A stretch of DNA of 64,000 bases from UBA4575 sp002386945 (GCA_943789445.1 CALSUC010000002.1:186001-250000), one strand, 5' to 3'; counted from the first letter of the stretch, positions 26,833 to 37,134 are shown. Made by a program: numbers and translations. The notes: a model not told the origin generated them from the letters alone.

Positions 26833-27645
26833 TTATTCGGCGCTTTTATCCTTTTCAATATAAGCATAGGCCGAATGGTTATGAATAGACTCGAAGTTTT
26901 CTGATTCAACTCTGTAAGACAGAATGCGATCATCGGCATTCAATTGAGTTGCGATATCACGGACTAAGTCTTCTACGAATTTTGGATTATCGTAAGCTTC
27001 TTCAGTCACATATTTCTCATCTGGACGCTTGAGCAAGGCGTAAAGCTGACAAGAAGCCTGCGCTTCTATCATCTCAATCAATTCTTCGACCCAAACAAAG
27101 TCGGCAATGCGAACCAGTAGGGTAATGTGTGAACGTTGATTGTGTGCGCCGTACTCAGAGATGCTCTTTGAGCATGGGCATAGGCTGGTTACTGGAACCA
27201 GTACACGCACATCAGTCCTAGTGACACCATCTGCAATCTCACCAAGGAATGTAACTTCATAGTCGAGCAAGCTTTCTACGCCACTCACTGGGGCTGTTTT
27301 CTTGACGAAATATGGGAATGTCATCTCGATATGTCCAGAATCAGATTCTAAACGGACAGCCATTTTCTCCAGCATCTCACCAAATGACTTAACCGAAATT
27401 TCACGGTCGTATTCATTCAATATCTCGACAAAGCGAGACATATGAGTGCCTTTGAAGTTATGCGGTAGATGCACATACATATTGAAGTCTGCAATAGTGG
27501 CCTGCTCACCGCCAGAACGATCAAGCACACGGACTGGGTGCTTAATGCCCTTAATACCGACCTTGTCGATAGGGATCTTGCGGGTATCTTCTTTATTTTG
27601 TGTATCAGGAATAGACTGCACAGGGGTATCAGTGCTTGAGCTCAT
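26833..27645 (-). CDS. folE2: GTP cyclohydrolase FolE2 (GTP cyclohydrolase IB)
   Basis: Converts GTP to 7,8-dihydroneopterin triphosphate, the entry to folate and, in many bacteria, queuosine. The 270-residue product shows the DUF198/FolE2 signature: VPVTSLCPCSKSISEYGAHN with the metal-binding/catalytic cysteine, and QRSHITLLVR. FolE2 can use metals other than zinc and often replaces or backs up FolE under zinc limitation. I see no Zur-like site, so it may be the only FolE of this organism. Confidence 0.93.
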   Translation of the reverse strand: MSSSTDTPVQSIPDTQNKEDTRKIPIDKVGIKGIKHPVRVLDRSGGEQATIADFNMYVHLPHNFKGTHMSRFVEILNEYDREISVKSFGEMLEKMAVRLESDSGHIEMTFPYFVKKTAPVSGVESLLDYEVTFLGEIADGVTRTDVRVLVPVTSLCPCSKSISEYGAHNQRSHITLLVRIADFVWVEELIEMIEAQASCQLYALLKRPDEKYVTEEAYDNPKFVEDLVRDIATQLNADDRILSYRVESENFESIHNHSAYAYIEKDKSAE

Positions 27646-27733
27646 AATTTAGGTAACCTTCTTAATAAAAATAGGCTGGCGCGGGATTTCCGCATAAATA
27701 TTGATCGAACGATACTACGTCAGCGATTTGCCC

Positions 27734-29599
27734 TTAGCAATCCCTAGACGGGTATATCTGCTGGACCTGTAATAGTATTGAGGCAGGCTCTAGGCCGGCA
27801 TCAGCGAGTAACTCTTCTCTGGTGGCGTGTTCTTGGAAGCGATCAGGCAGACCTAGATTTAGGATTTTCTGGGACTTGCCGGTGCTGATCAAGTACTCAT
27901 TTACGGCGCTGCCTGCGCCACCCATGACAACATTGTCTTCAATAGTCACCAACAGCTCGTGTTCGGCTGCTATCTGTGCGATCAAGGTGTGGTCTAAAGG
28001 CTTTATGAAGCGCATATTGACCACGCTAGCATTGATCACATCCGCGGCTTCTAAGGCGGCTTGTAGTGGACTACCAAAGACTAAAAAGGCCACTTTTTCA
28101 CCTTTTCGACGTATTTCACCACGACCAATGTCTAAAGGTTCTAGCGTGTCCTCAACTTGGGCTCCAGGCCCTACGCCACGTGGATAGCGCACGGCTGCGG
28201 GCGAGTCCATGAGATAGCCAGTGGATAGCATCCGCCGTGTTTCATTTTCATCGCTAGGCGCCATGATCGTCATATTAGGAATGCAGCGTAAGAAACTGAT
28301 ATCAAAGCTACCGGTATGGGTTTTGCCATCTGGGCCGACCACTCCAGCGCGGTCTATTGCAAATAAGACGGGTAGATTTTGTACCGCAACGTCATGAATG
28401 AGTTGATCATAAGCACGTTGCAAAAATGTGGAATAAATCGCTACGACCGGTTTATGCCCACCGCAGGCCATGCCGGCAGCTAGGGTGACTGCGTGTTGCT
28501 CGGCAATAGCGACGTCAAAATAGCGGTTTGGATACTCTTTTTCAAAGCGCACTAGCCCAGAACCTTCACGCATAGCGGGCGTGATTCCGAGCAAACGCTC
28601 GTCCTTGGCAGCCATGGCGCAGATCCAATCGGAAAAGACCTGTGTGTAGCTGACCGCACTATGAGCTTTCTTTTTGACGCCCTGTTCAGGATCAAATGCG
28701 GGAACCGCATGATAAGCCACTGGGTCTGCTTCAGCCTGGGCGTAACCCTTGCCTTTTTGGGTGATCACATGCAGTAACTTAGGGCCACGCATCTTTTTGA
28801 TGTTGCCTAATGTCGTGATCAACGAGCTGACATCATGGCCATCCACAGGACCAAAGTAATTGATGCCCATCTCTTCAAATAGCGTGCCTGGTGCAAACAT
28901 ACCTTTGACATGTTCTTCGGTGCGCCGTGCGAGTTCCAGCATAGGTGGTACCGGACTCAAGAGTTTCTTGCCTTTTTCACGCATGGCATGGAAGAGGGGC
29001 TCTGACAGCATACGAGTCAGATAATTACTCATAGCGCCTACATTTGGCGAAATCGACATTTCATTATCGTTCAGAATAATGAGCATATCGGCCTTGATGC
29101 CACCTAGATGATTGAGCGCTTCATAGGCCATGCCTGCGGTTAGGCCACCATCACCGATGATTGCGACTGCCTGTGCATCACTCCCCGCTAAGCGATAACT
29201 GATATTCATGCCTAGGGCAGCGCTGATGGAGGTGCTGGAATGACCTACACCGAAGCTATCAAATTCGCTTTCTTCACGACAGGGGAAGGGGCTCAAGCCG
29301 CCATTGCTACGGATGCTGGTAATCGCATCTCGACGACCAGTTAAAATTTTGTGCGGATAGCATTGGTGGCCGACATCCCATACGAGTTGGTCGGACGGCG
29401 TGTTGTAGACGTAGTGCAGAGCAGTGGTTAATTCAACTGTACCTAGCCCGGCTGCAAAATGGCCACCGCTTTGGGAGACAGATTGTAATAGGTAGCGACG
29501 TAATTCTGCCGCCACTGCAGGGATCTCACTGGCTGCGAGTGTACGTAAATCAGTCGGCTCGTCTATGCGAGCTAGCAGAGGAAACTTATCGGTGTCCAT
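27734..29599 (-). CDS. dxs: 1-deoxy-D-xylulose-5-phosphate synthase
   Basis: Thiamine-diphosphate enzyme joining pyruvate and glyceraldehyde 3-phosphate, the first step of the MEP isoprenoid pathway. The 621-residue product shows VWDVGHQCYPHKILTGR, the ThDP/Mg motif GDGGLTAGMAYEALNHLGG, and the transketolase segment AIAEQHAVTLAAGMAC. It follows ispA by 12 bases; xseB-ispA-dxs is the familiar operon. Confidence 0.98.
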   Translation of the reverse strand: MDTDKFPLLARIDEPTDLRTLAASEIPAVAAELRRYLLQSVSQSGGHFAAGLGTVELTTALHYVYNTPSDQLVWDVGHQCYPHKILTGRRDAITSIRSNGGLSPFPCREESEFDSFGVGHSSTSISAALGMNISYRLAGSDAQAVAIIGDGGLTAGMAYEALNHLGGIKADMLIILNDNEMSISPNVGAMSNYLTRMLSEPLFHAMREKGKKLLSPVPPMLELARRTEEHVKGMFAPGTLFEEMGINYFGPVDGHDVSSLITTLGNIKKMRGPKLLHVITQKGKGYAQAEADPVAYHAVPAFDPEQGVKKKAHSAVSYTQVFSDWICAMAAKDERLLGITPAMREGSGLVRFEKEYPNRYFDVAIAEQHAVTLAAGMACGGHKPVVAIYSTFLQRAYDQLIHDVAVQNLPVLFAIDRAGVVGPDGKTHTGSFDISFLRCIPNMTIMAPSDENETRRMLSTGYLMDSPAAVRYPRGVGPGAQVEDTLEPLDIGRGEIRRKGEKVAFLVFGSPLQAALEAADVINASVVNMRFIKPLDHTLIAQIAAEHELLVTIEDNVVMGGAGSAVNEYLISTGKSQKILNLGLPDRFQEHATREELLADAGLEPASILLQVQQIYPSRDC

Positions 29600-29611
29600 G
29601 ATGACTCTATA

Positions 29612-30520
29612 TTAGCGATTACGGCTGACGATGAAGTCTACGAGTAGACGCAGAGGGCTATCGCTTAACTTACACTGCGATAGACAGTCCAGGGCTTTAG
29701 TGTGTAATTCCTGGCAACGTTTTTGCGCCTCATCTAAGCCTAATAGGCTGACATAGGTCGACTTATCTTTGTTGCTATCTGAACCCTGAGGTTTGCCTAG
29801 GGTTGCAGTGTCACTGATCTGATCCAAAATATCGTCTCGAATTTGAAAGGCTAAACCTATGGTTTCACCTAAAGAATGTAGAGTATAACGCTCATTATCC
29901 GTTAAATGCGGGGCACAGACAGCCGGCATAGTTATACAAGCCTGTATTAATTGTCCCGTTTTATGTTGATGCATGCTGTTGAGTTGATCAATTTCAAGTA
30001 TTCGTCCGACCCCAGCTAAATCCATTGTCTGGCCACCAACCATACCATTTGGACCACTGGCACTAGCCAAGACTTGAATTAACTGCAGTCTGATATCGGC
30101 ACTGAGTGTGGTTTTTTGCTCCTGTGCCTGCGATTTTTTGGCTAGGGTTTCAAATGCTAGCGCCTGTAGGGCGTCACCAACCAGTATTGCGGTGGCCTCA
30201 TCATAGGCTTTATGGCAGCTAGGCCGGCCACGACGTAAATCATCGTCATCCATGGCGGGTAGATCGTCATGTACCAGGGAATAGGCGTGGATTAACTCGA
30301 TTGCAACAGCGCTAGCATCGACCTGCTTGAGGTCTAGTTGCAGTGCATCTGCAGTACTGTAAACCAATAAGGGACGCATGCGTTTACCTGCCGCTAAGGC
30401 GACATAGCGCATGGCAGCATAAAGGTTTTCTAGGCTTTTATTCTGATTGGAAAGCGTGCTTTCCAGAATCTGATCAATGCGTTGTTGGTATGGACGCAGG
30501 GTTTTACTCAGATCCGTCAA
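29612..30520 (-). CDS. ispA: Farnesyl diphosphate synthase (polyprenyl synthetase)
   Basis: Makes geranyl and farnesyl diphosphate for undecaprenyl phosphate and quinones. The 302-residue product has the first aspartate-rich motif LVHDDLPAMDDDDLRRGRP and the second, FQIRDDILD. The start is TTG at 30520, giving MTDLSKTLRPYQQRI, with GGGGA upstream. This lies inside the end of xseB, overlapping by 17 bases, as is usual for this pair. Confidence 0.95.
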   Translation of the reverse strand: MTDLSKTLRPYQQRIDQILESTLSNQNKSLENLYAAMRYVALAAGKRMRPLLVYSTADALQLDLKQVDASAVAIELIHAYSLVHDDLPAMDDDDLRRGRPSCHKAYDEATAILVGDALQALAFETLAKKSQAQEQKTTLSADIRLQLIQVLASASGPNGMVGGQTMDLAGVGRILEIDQLNSMHQHKTGQLIQACITMPAVCAPHLTDNERYTLHSLGETIGLAFQIRDDILDQISDTATLGKPQGSDSNKDKSTYVSLLGLDEAQKRCQELHTKALDCLSQCKLSDSPLRLLVDFIVSRNR

Positions 30521-30767
30521 GAAAATCCCCTACTTCCTGTTCAGAGGCCTTTGTAAAATCACCCTGTTCTTCGCTTAGTACGCTAATGCGCTTCTCTGCT
30601 TGTTCTAGAGCAGTTTGACAATTTCGAGTCAGTTGTATCCCCTGTTCAAAAAGTTGTAGCGCCTTTTCTAAAGGTTGGTCGCCAGCCTCTAATTGTTGAA
30701 CAATTTGTTCTAATTCGGTCATTGATTTCTCGAAATCAATGTTGCTTGAAGGGGCTTTTTTGGCCAC
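30504..30767 (-). CDS. xseB: Exodeoxyribonuclease VII small subunit
   Basis: Small subunit of the nuclease that degrades single-stranded DNA to acid-soluble oligonucleotides. The 87-residue product shows FEKSMTELEQIVQQLEAGD and LEKALQLFEQGIQL. The start is GTG at 30767, with GGAG at good spacing. The C-terminal acidic extension (after residue 70) overlaps the ispA start. Confidence 0.93.
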   Translation of the reverse strand: MAKKAPSSNIDFEKSMTELEQIVQQLEAGDQPLEKALQLFEQGIQLTRNCQTALEQAEKRISVLSEEQGDFTKASEQEVGDFLDGSE

Positions 30768-31008
30768 GACTTATCTCCAGGATTATGTGCTTACCTCGCT
30801 ACATGTTGGATAGACAAGTAAGAATTGAGGTAGCGGTTGACAAAATTATGCTGCGTATATGAGTGCTAGCGATAACTTAAATCGATTTTAAAGCGGCTTA
30901 GCTTCGCGTTAGATTATTTTAACTGGAGCTTAGGCTAATGTCTCTAAAAGCCAGCATGTTAAAAGATAATCCAAGAGGTAACTTGTGGATAAGCCGTTTA
31001 TCGGGGTC

Positions 31009-31854
31009 TTAGCCAGGATTGCTCGGCGGCTGATCAAAGGTCATATTTTCAACGCCATTATAGATTAAGAAGGCTTTGCCCTTGGCCCTAGCAATCATGC
31101 TGACACCCAGATCCCGGGCTAAATCCAGCCCCATTTGAGTCACACCAGATCGGGATAATAAGATTGGGATGCCCATTAATGCGACTTTCATCACCATCTC
31201 TGAGGTGAGGCGGCCAGTGGTGTAAAAAATTTTATTAGCACCACTCATATTATCTAACCACATCGCACCAGAAATGGCGTCAGCTGCATTATGTCGACCA
31301 ACATCTTCAACAAAATTTAAGATTTGGTGACCCTCACAGAGCGCGCAACCATGTACACCACCGGCCTGTTTATAGATCTCATTGTGTTTGTTGATGTTGG
31401 CCAGTAAGGCATAGATTGAGGATTGCGTAATTGGTTTTTGTTCTAAGCGCTCAGCATATAGTTTGTCTAGTGTGCAACTGAATACCGTGCCTTGACCACA
31501 GCCAGTGGTGACTGTGCGATTAGCGAGCTTTTCCTGCCAGTTGCTAATGCCACTACCGCTGTTGGTGGTGACATCGACGACCTCACGTTGCCAATCGACA
31601 GTAATGCTTTTGATCTCATCGAGATTATCTATCAGTCTTTGATTACGCAGATAGCCTAAGGCTAATAACTCAGGGTGTGTGCCTAAAGTCATTAAGGTGA
31701 CGACTTCACGTTCATCCACCTTCAGTGTCAGTGGTGACTCGCCAGCAACTCGCACATCACGTAGTTCACCGTATTGGTCGGTAGCACTAACGGCATGGGT
31801 AGGGGTGAGCCCGGCCTGACTTAAACTGGGTTTATGTTGTTTTTGATCAGTCAT
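31009..31854 (-). CDS. fdhD: Formate dehydrogenase accessory sulfurtransferase FdhD
   Basis: Transfers sulfur from IscS to the molybdenum cofactor so that formate dehydrogenase becomes active. The 281-residue product has the cysteine motif TTGCGQGTVFSC near the middle, VEDVGRHNAADAISG and TTGRLTSEMVMKV, all typical of the family. It implies a Mo/W-dependent formate dehydrogenase elsewhere in the genome. It begins 9 bases after the radA stop, so probably radA-fdhD is one transcript. The 241 bases between this gene and xseB hold no clear feature. Confidence 0.95.
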   Translation of the reverse strand: MTDQKQHKPSLSQAGLTPTHAVSATDQYGELRDVRVAGESPLTLKVDEREVVTLMTLGTHPELLALGYLRNQRLIDNLDEIKSITVDWQREVVDVTTNSGSGISNWQEKLANRTVTTGCGQGTVFSCTLDKLYAERLEQKPITQSSIYALLANINKHNEIYKQAGGVHGCALCEGHQILNFVEDVGRHNAADAISGAMWLDNMSGANKIFYTTGRLTSEMVMKVALMGIPILLSRSGVTQMGLDLARDLGVSMIARAKGKAFLIYNGVENMTFDQPPSNPG

Positions 31855-31863
31855 TGTTTCAGT

Positions 31864-33225
31864 TTAACCACGTGCATATTCATTTAAAACCAACTTGATC
31901 ACTTCCTGCAGACGGGATACGGCGTGGACTTTCAATCCAGCTATTTTTTCTTTCGGCTTATTGGCGCTGGGGATAATGGCGACTTTAAAACCTTGTTTAG
32001 CGCTCTCGCGTAAACGTTCTTGTCCGCTAGGCACTGGGCGGATCTCACCTGCTAGACCGACCTCACCAAATATAATCAAGTTGCGCGGCAGTACGAAATT
32101 CCGAAAACTGGATAGTACCGCGAGCAGGATAGGTAGATCAGCCCCGGGTTCTTGTACCTTGACGCCGCCCACCACATTAATAAAGACATCCTCATTATGT
32201 AGAGCGATACCGCCGTGTTTATGCATCACAGCAAGTAACATCGACAGTCGATTCTGATCAACACCCTGCGCTAGACGACGCGCATTTGAGCCATGATTTT
32301 CATCTACCAAGGCCTGAACTTCGATTAATAAAGGACGCGTGCCTTCACGCGTCACCATGATGCTACTGCCGGGTGCTGCTTGTTGATGGTTGGAGAGGAA
32401 TAAGGCCGATGGGTTTTTTACACCACGTAGACCATATTCTTGCATATCAAAGACGCCTAATTCATTGACTGCGCCAAAACGGTTTTTACTCGCGCGTAGC
32501 AGTCGAAAACGTTCGCTGCTATCACCCTCAAAATATAAGACAGTATCCACCATATGTTCTAACACGCGTGGTCCAGCCAGTGTGCCTTCTTTAGTAATGT
32601 GGCCGACAACAAAGAGGGTGGTGTTGTTATTCTTAGCGTATTGCACCAGCTGCCCAGCACATTCACGCACCTGTGAAACCGAGCCCGCGGCCGAACTAAG
32701 TGCTTCGCTGACGATGGTCTGAATGGAGTCGATGATGGCTAAAGTTGGCTTGTTCTTTTGCAAGGTGGCCAGTACTTCCTCCAAAGAGATCGAGCTCAAT
32801 AGTCGGATATGCTCGGTCTGCAGTTTAAGGCGTTCGGCACGCATCGAAATCTGTTGAGCAGATTCTTCACCGCTGACATAAATCGTAGAGTGGTCTGCGA
32901 GTTGCGCAAGCATCTGTAGTAATAAGGTAGATTTGCCTATACCCGGACTACCACCCAAAAGTACAACTGAACCACGGACTATGCCACCACCTAGAACGCG
33001 GTCTAGCTCATCAATGCCGGAGGGTATTCGCGCCTGTTCTGCACTGGATATGTCGCTTAAGGGGATTAACTGCCCTTCATGTGCCGCGCGACTTTTAGTG
33101 CCGCGTGGATTAATCGATCGAGCTTCTTCCAAGGTGTTCCAAGCATTACACTCGGGACATTGGCCGCTCCATTTGCTAAATGCTTGTCCGCAAGCATCGC
33201 AGCGATATTGTGCCGCCTTACTCAT
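31864..33225 (-). CDS. radA: DNA repair protein RadA (Sms)
   Basis: A RecA-like, DnaB-like helicase that extends heteroduplex DNA in recombination. The 453-residue product has an N-terminal zinc finger (C9, C12, C23, C26), Walker A GGSPGIGKST at residues 92-101, the RadA-specific KNRFG motif, and a C-terminal Lon-protease-like domain (SSFRNFVLPRNLIIFGEVGL). Length is normal. Confidence 0.97.
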   Translation of the reverse strand: MSKAAQYRCDACGQAFSKWSGQCPECNAWNTLEEARSINPRGTKSRAAHEGQLIPLSDISSAEQARIPSGIDELDRVLGGGIVRGSVVLLGGSPGIGKSTLLLQMLAQLADHSTIYVSGEESAQQISMRAERLKLQTEHIRLLSSISLEEVLATLQKNKPTLAIIDSIQTIVSEALSSAAGSVSQVRECAGQLVQYAKNNNTTLFVVGHITKEGTLAGPRVLEHMVDTVLYFEGDSSERFRLLRASKNRFGAVNELGVFDMQEYGLRGVKNPSALFLSNHQQAAPGSSIMVTREGTRPLLIEVQALVDENHGSNARRLAQGVDQNRLSMLLAVMHKHGGIALHNEDVFINVVGGVKVQEPGADLPILLAVLSSFRNFVLPRNLIIFGEVGLAGEIRPVPSGQERLRESAKQGFKVAIIPSANKPKEKIAGLKVHAVSRLQEVIKLVLNEYARG

Positions 33226-33267
33226 TCTATTATTGGCCTTATGGAATTAATTATTAGGAATAAGCCT

Positions 33268-34539
33268 TTATGTTGAAGGTTTATTTATATTGGGGCGAAT
33301 ACGTGCGGTGCGGATACTGTTGTTCAAGATGCGCACAATCTCTACCGGATGCCCGTTAATTAAAATAGTGGTGCCAGCTTCTGGGATAGTTTCTAAGCGT
33401 TCTAGGACTAATCCGTTAAGTGTACGTGGACCGTTATCATCCAGCTTCCAGTTCAGCGTTTTATTGATATCGCGGATATGTGTACTGCCATCAATCACAT
33501 AACTGCCATCACCCCGTGGGTGGATATCGACATGCAGGGTTGATGGGTCATTAGTGAATTCGCCAACAATTTCTTCTAGTAAATCTTCTAATGTAACTAG
33601 GCCTTGAATATCGCCATATTCATCAACAACCAAGGCGACACGTCTACGTTCACGTTTGAAGTTGAGCAGTTGCCGGTTGAGGCTGGTGCCAGCGGGTATG
33701 AAATAAGGTTCGCGCAAGACTTGAGTGAGTGTTTCTAGTGAGAGTTCACCTTCACTGATCTTCGGTAGTATTTTTCGTAGATGGATAAAGCCGACAACCT
33801 TATCAAGGTTTTCATGGAAAGCAGGCATGCGAGTGAAGGGTGCATTGACCAACTGTGAAGTGATCTCATCCCAGTCGTCATCTAAATCAATCCCTTGTAC
33901 CTCATGCCGTGGAATCATGATGTCCTCTACCGTAATAGATTCTAGGTCGAGTATCGAAATCAGCATCTTTTGGTGATCAACTGGAATCAGTTCTCCAGCT
34001 TCCTTGACCACGGTGCGCAGTTCATCACCATTCAGTGCATTTGAACTACTTTTATTTGCATCGACACCAAAACAGCGTAATAAGCCATTGGCCACGCTGT
34101 TAATTAATAAGACGACTGGAAAAGCAATGTAGAGCAATGGCTTATAAATATAAGCAGCAGGTAGGGCGAGCTTTTCTGCATGTAATGCAGCTAGTGTCTT
34201 TGGTGTGACTTCAGCAAAGAGTAAGATACTGATAATGAAAAGTGCCGTTGCAATAGCGACGCCACTTTCGCCATAGAGTCGGTAACCGATATAGGCCGCT
34301 AATGGTGAGGCCGTTAGGTTCACAATATTATTGCCGAGCAGGATCAAGCCGATCAAACGATCAGGCTTTTCTAATAGGCTCTGTGCTATCTGTGCGCCTC
34401 GATGTCCCTTGTTGGCAAGATGGCGCAGGCGGTAACGGTTCACCGCCATTAAGGCCGTTTCTGAACCAGAGAAAAATGCAGACAGTAGCAATAGTACGGC
34501 GAGTACTATCAGTAACGTACTGATCGAATATTCTTCCAA
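33268..34539 (-). CDS. HlyC/CorC (CNNM) family membrane protein with CBS domains
   Basis: A 423-residue protein with three parts: a DUF21 membrane domain (about 1-190, four hydrophobic spans), a CBS pair (about 205-335; VEDIMIPRHEVQGIDLDDDW and VDEYGDIQGLVTLEDLLEEI), and a C-terminal CorC_HlyC domain. The family is linked to magnesium/cobalt export or resistance; the ion here is not known. The start is probably TTG at 34539, giving MEEYSISTLL. The neighbour order with ypjD and ffh matches E. coli yfjD-ypjD-ffh. Confidence 0.9.
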   Translation of the reverse strand: MEEYSISTLLIVLAVLLLLSAFFSGSETALMAVNRYRLRHLANKGHRGAQIAQSLLEKPDRLIGLILLGNNIVNLTASPLAAYIGYRLYGESGVAIATALFIISILLFAEVTPKTLAALHAEKLALPAAYIYKPLLYIAFPVVLLINSVANGLLRCFGVDANKSSSNALNGDELRTVVKEAGELIPVDHQKMLISILDLESITVEDIMIPRHEVQGIDLDDDWDEITSQLVNAPFTRMPAFHENLDKVVGFIHLRKILPKISEGELSLETLTQVLREPYFIPAGTSLNRQLLNFKRERRRVALVVDEYGDIQGLVTLEDLLEEIVGEFTNDPSTLHVDIHPRGDGSYVIDGSTHIRDINKTLNWKLDDNGPRTLNGLVLERLETIPEAGTTILINGHPVEIVRILNNSIRTARIRPNINKPST

Positions 34540-34621
34540 AAGCTGTTAGCGCTCCGCCTGAGAGTGAGACATGTTTTTTACTGTGTAATTGAGTGAATGA
34601 TATATCGTGCTATATCTTGGA

Positions 34622-35458
34622 TTAGACACGCTGCAAAATCAGTTCCAACACAAATTTGCTGCCAAAGTAGGCGACAATCAAAAAGCTAAAGCCTAGCAAT
34701 GTCCAATGGGTTGCGGTGCGGCCACGCCAACCAAACTGGTTGTGGCCAAAGAGTAGGACGACAAACAGCAGCCAGGCCAAGCAAGATAAAATAGTCTTAT
34801 GTAATAAGTGCTGTGCAAATAAGTTATCTAAAAAGATAAAGCCACTCGCTAAGGCTAGTGTCAGCATAAGCACGCCGAGCATAATCAACTGGAACAGGCT
34901 GGAGTCATTTTCTTGTAGTGAAGGCAGTGCGCGCAGCAAGGATGAGCTGTTGTAATGGCGTAGCTTGGCTTCTTGTATGTAGTTTAAGACCGCTTGCACT
35001 GCGGCTAAGCAGAGAAGGCTGAAGGCGATGATCGAAAACAGGATATGCGCCTGAATGCCTAGCGAGGGTGCTGTTGTGAGTATCTTGCTCTGATTGAAGC
35101 CCATGCTCAGCGCAATACAAAGTGCACTGGTCGGTAAAATAATGAGGCCAAGATAGTAGGTCGGCCGAAATACACTTAAGGCAAATGCGAGTACAGAGAT
35201 AAAGCAGGAGCTAATGGCGATGGTGTTATAGAAGCCGAAATCTAAACCACTGTTTAGTGTGATTTGTTGCTTAATAAAGACTGCGCTAACGATTAATGAA
35301 GACAGCCACAGCAACATGAAGCCGCGCCGAGTTTTATGGTCCAGCTGTGGCTGAGTGCTAGATTGATCTAGCGCATAGGCCTGTTTCTGCATGTAAAGCC
35401 AGATGCCGCCCGTACTCAAGAGGCATAGACCAAGGGCGATTACGCCAAAAACTGTCAC
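34622..35458 (-). CDS. ypjD: YpjD-like inner-membrane protein (CcsA/cytochrome c assembly family)
   Basis: A 278-residue polytopic protein with about eight hydrophobic spans and the cytochrome c assembly-type fold. Histidines in IQAHILFSIIAFSLLC and TATHWTLLGFSFL are the kind that bind heme in CcsA relatives. The exact job of YpjD is not settled. The start is GTG at 35458, preceded by AAGGAAG. Divergent from ffh. Confidence 0.88.
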   Translation of the reverse strand: MTVFGVIALGLCLLSTGGIWLYMQKQAYALDQSSTQPQLDHKTRRGFMLLWLSSLIVSAVFIKQQITLNSGLDFGFYNTIAISSCFISVLAFALSVFRPTYYLGLIILPTSALCIALSMGFNQSKILTTAPSLGIQAHILFSIIAFSLLCLAAVQAVLNYIQEAKLRHYNSSSLLRALPSLQENDSSLFQLIMLGVLMLTLALASGFIFLDNLFAQHLLHKTILSCLAWLLFVVLLFGHNQFGWRGRTATHWTLLGFSFLIVAYFGSKFVLELILQRV

Positions 35459-35663
35459 ACTGCTTCCTTTTGGTGATGCGTTTATATGTATTTCAGCATA
35501 TTACCTGTTTGCTCGCTGAAGTCCTAGCGGGTCAAAGGCGTGCGGTAGCGTCTGATAGTGGGGTGGTTTGCGCTGACCTTGAGTGCAAACATGTATTACA
35601 ATGGTCGTCCGCTTGAATTCGGGCTAGGCCTCGATTCCAGAAGTAACCATGAGTTAGTAGAGT

Positions 35664-37025
35664 ATGTTCGATAATTTAAGTCAAAGATTGAGTAATACCG
35701 TAGCTAAGCTGCGTGGCCAGTCTCGTCTAACCGAAGACAATATTAAGGAAACCCTGCGTGAAGTACGCATGGCGCTGTTGGAGGCCGATGTTGCCTTGAC
35801 AGTAGTGCGCTCGTTTATCGAGCGGGTGCGTGAGAAGGCGGTCGGCCAAGAGGTAATCGAAAATCTAACCCCTGGTCAGGCGCTGATTAAGGTCGTACAA
35901 GATGAACTTGTGCATTTAATGGGTGATGCGAATGAGCAGTTGCAGTTAAACGCTCAAGCGCCAGCCATTATTATGATGGCAGGTCTGCAGGGTGCTGGTA
36001 AAACCACCACCATCGCCAAATTGGCTAAACGCCTGAAAGAACAAGAAAAGAAAAAGATCAGTGTCGTCTCCTGTGACGTTTATCGACCAGCAGCGATCAA
36101 GCAGTTAGAGACCTTGGCTGGCCAGATTGAGGTCAATTTTATCCCAAGTGCTGCGGATGAGTCGCCCTTAGCGATTGCAACGCGCGCGGTAGAAGCTGCC
36201 AAGTTAAACCATGATGACGTTCTTTTCATCGATACTGCCGGCCGTTTGCACGTAGATGGCGACATGATGGGCGAAATTATTCAGCTGCATCAGGCCGTCA
36301 ACCCGGTTGAAACGCTGTTTGTGGTCGATAGTATGAGTGGCCAAGATGCCGCTATGTCGGCTCAGGCCTTTAACGAAGCCTTACCGTTAACCGGTGTGAT
36401 CTTAACCAAGACCGATGGTGACGCCCGTGGTGGTGCTGCCTTATCTGTGCGTGAAATTACCGGCAAGCCGATTAAATTTTTAGGTACGGGTGAAAAAGTA
36501 GACGGTTTAGAGCCTTTTCATCCAGATCGTGTGGCATCACGCATCCTCGGTATGGGCGATGTGCTGTCTCTGGTCGAAGAGGCGCAGCAAAAGGTCGATC
36601 ATAAAGAAGCGGATAAGCTGGCGAAAAAGATTAAATCCGGCAAGAGTTTTAATATGTTGGACCTGCGTAGCCAGTTATCACAAATGCAGAATATGGGCGG
36701 TATGGCCGGGTTAATGGATAAACTGCCAGGTACAGCCAAGTTGCCAGCCGCCATGAAAAGCCAAGCAGGCGATAAATCGGTGCAGAGTATGATAGCCATT
36801 ATCGACTCGATGACGGCTAAAGAACGTCGTTTTCCAGACATTATCAAGTCGACCCGCAAACAACGTATTGCAGCCGGTTCTGGTACGCAGGTGCAGGATG
36901 TTAATCGCCTGCTGAAGCAGCATATTCAAATGCAGAAAATGATGAAGAAGTTCTCAAAAAAGGGTGGCATGAAGAATTTAATGCGATCTATGCAGGGTCG
37001 TTTGCCGCCAAACATGCCAATGTAA
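35664..37025 (+). CDS. ffh: Signal recognition particle protein Ffh
   Basis: The SRP54 GTPase, which binds 4.5S RNA and the signal sequences of nascent membrane proteins. The 453-residue product has the N domain, the P-loop GLQGAGKTTT at 107-116, DTAGR, TKTDGDARGGA, and a methionine-rich M domain (QMQNMGGMAGLMDKL; QMQKMMKKFSKKGGMKNLM). Upstream, CTGACC (35573) and TACAAT (35597) spaced by 18 could be its promoter, but this is weak. Followed by the rpsP operon. Confidence 0.98.
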   Translation: MFDNLSQRLSNTVAKLRGQSRLTEDNIKETLREVRMALLEADVALTVVRSFIERVREKAVGQEVIENLTPGQALIKVVQDELVHLMGDANEQLQLNAQAPAIIMMAGLQGAGKTTTIAKLAKRLKEQEKKKISVVSCDVYRPAAIKQLETLAGQIEVNFIPSAADESPLAIATRAVEAAKLNHDDVLFIDTAGRLHVDGDMMGEIIQLHQAVNPVETLFVVDSMSGQDAAMSAQAFNEALPLTGVILTKTDGDARGGAALSVREITGKPIKFLGTGEKVDGLEPFHPDRVASRILGMGDVLSLVEEAQQKVDHKEADKLAKKIKSGKSFNMLDLRSQLSQMQNMGGMAGLMDKLPGTAKLPAAMKSQAGDKSVQSMIAIIDSMTAKERRFPDIIKSTRKQRIAAGSGTQVQDVNRLLKQHIQMQKMMKKFSKKGGMKNLMRSMQGRLPPNMPM

Positions 37026-37134
37026 GGTTTAGCGGTAAAAGATGCTTTTAATTCTCGGTGGTTTGCGTACAATGCGCGGTTCGCTGCGGAACAACCCGTT
37101 GCCCCAATAACTTTCACAATGAAACGTAAAACGT

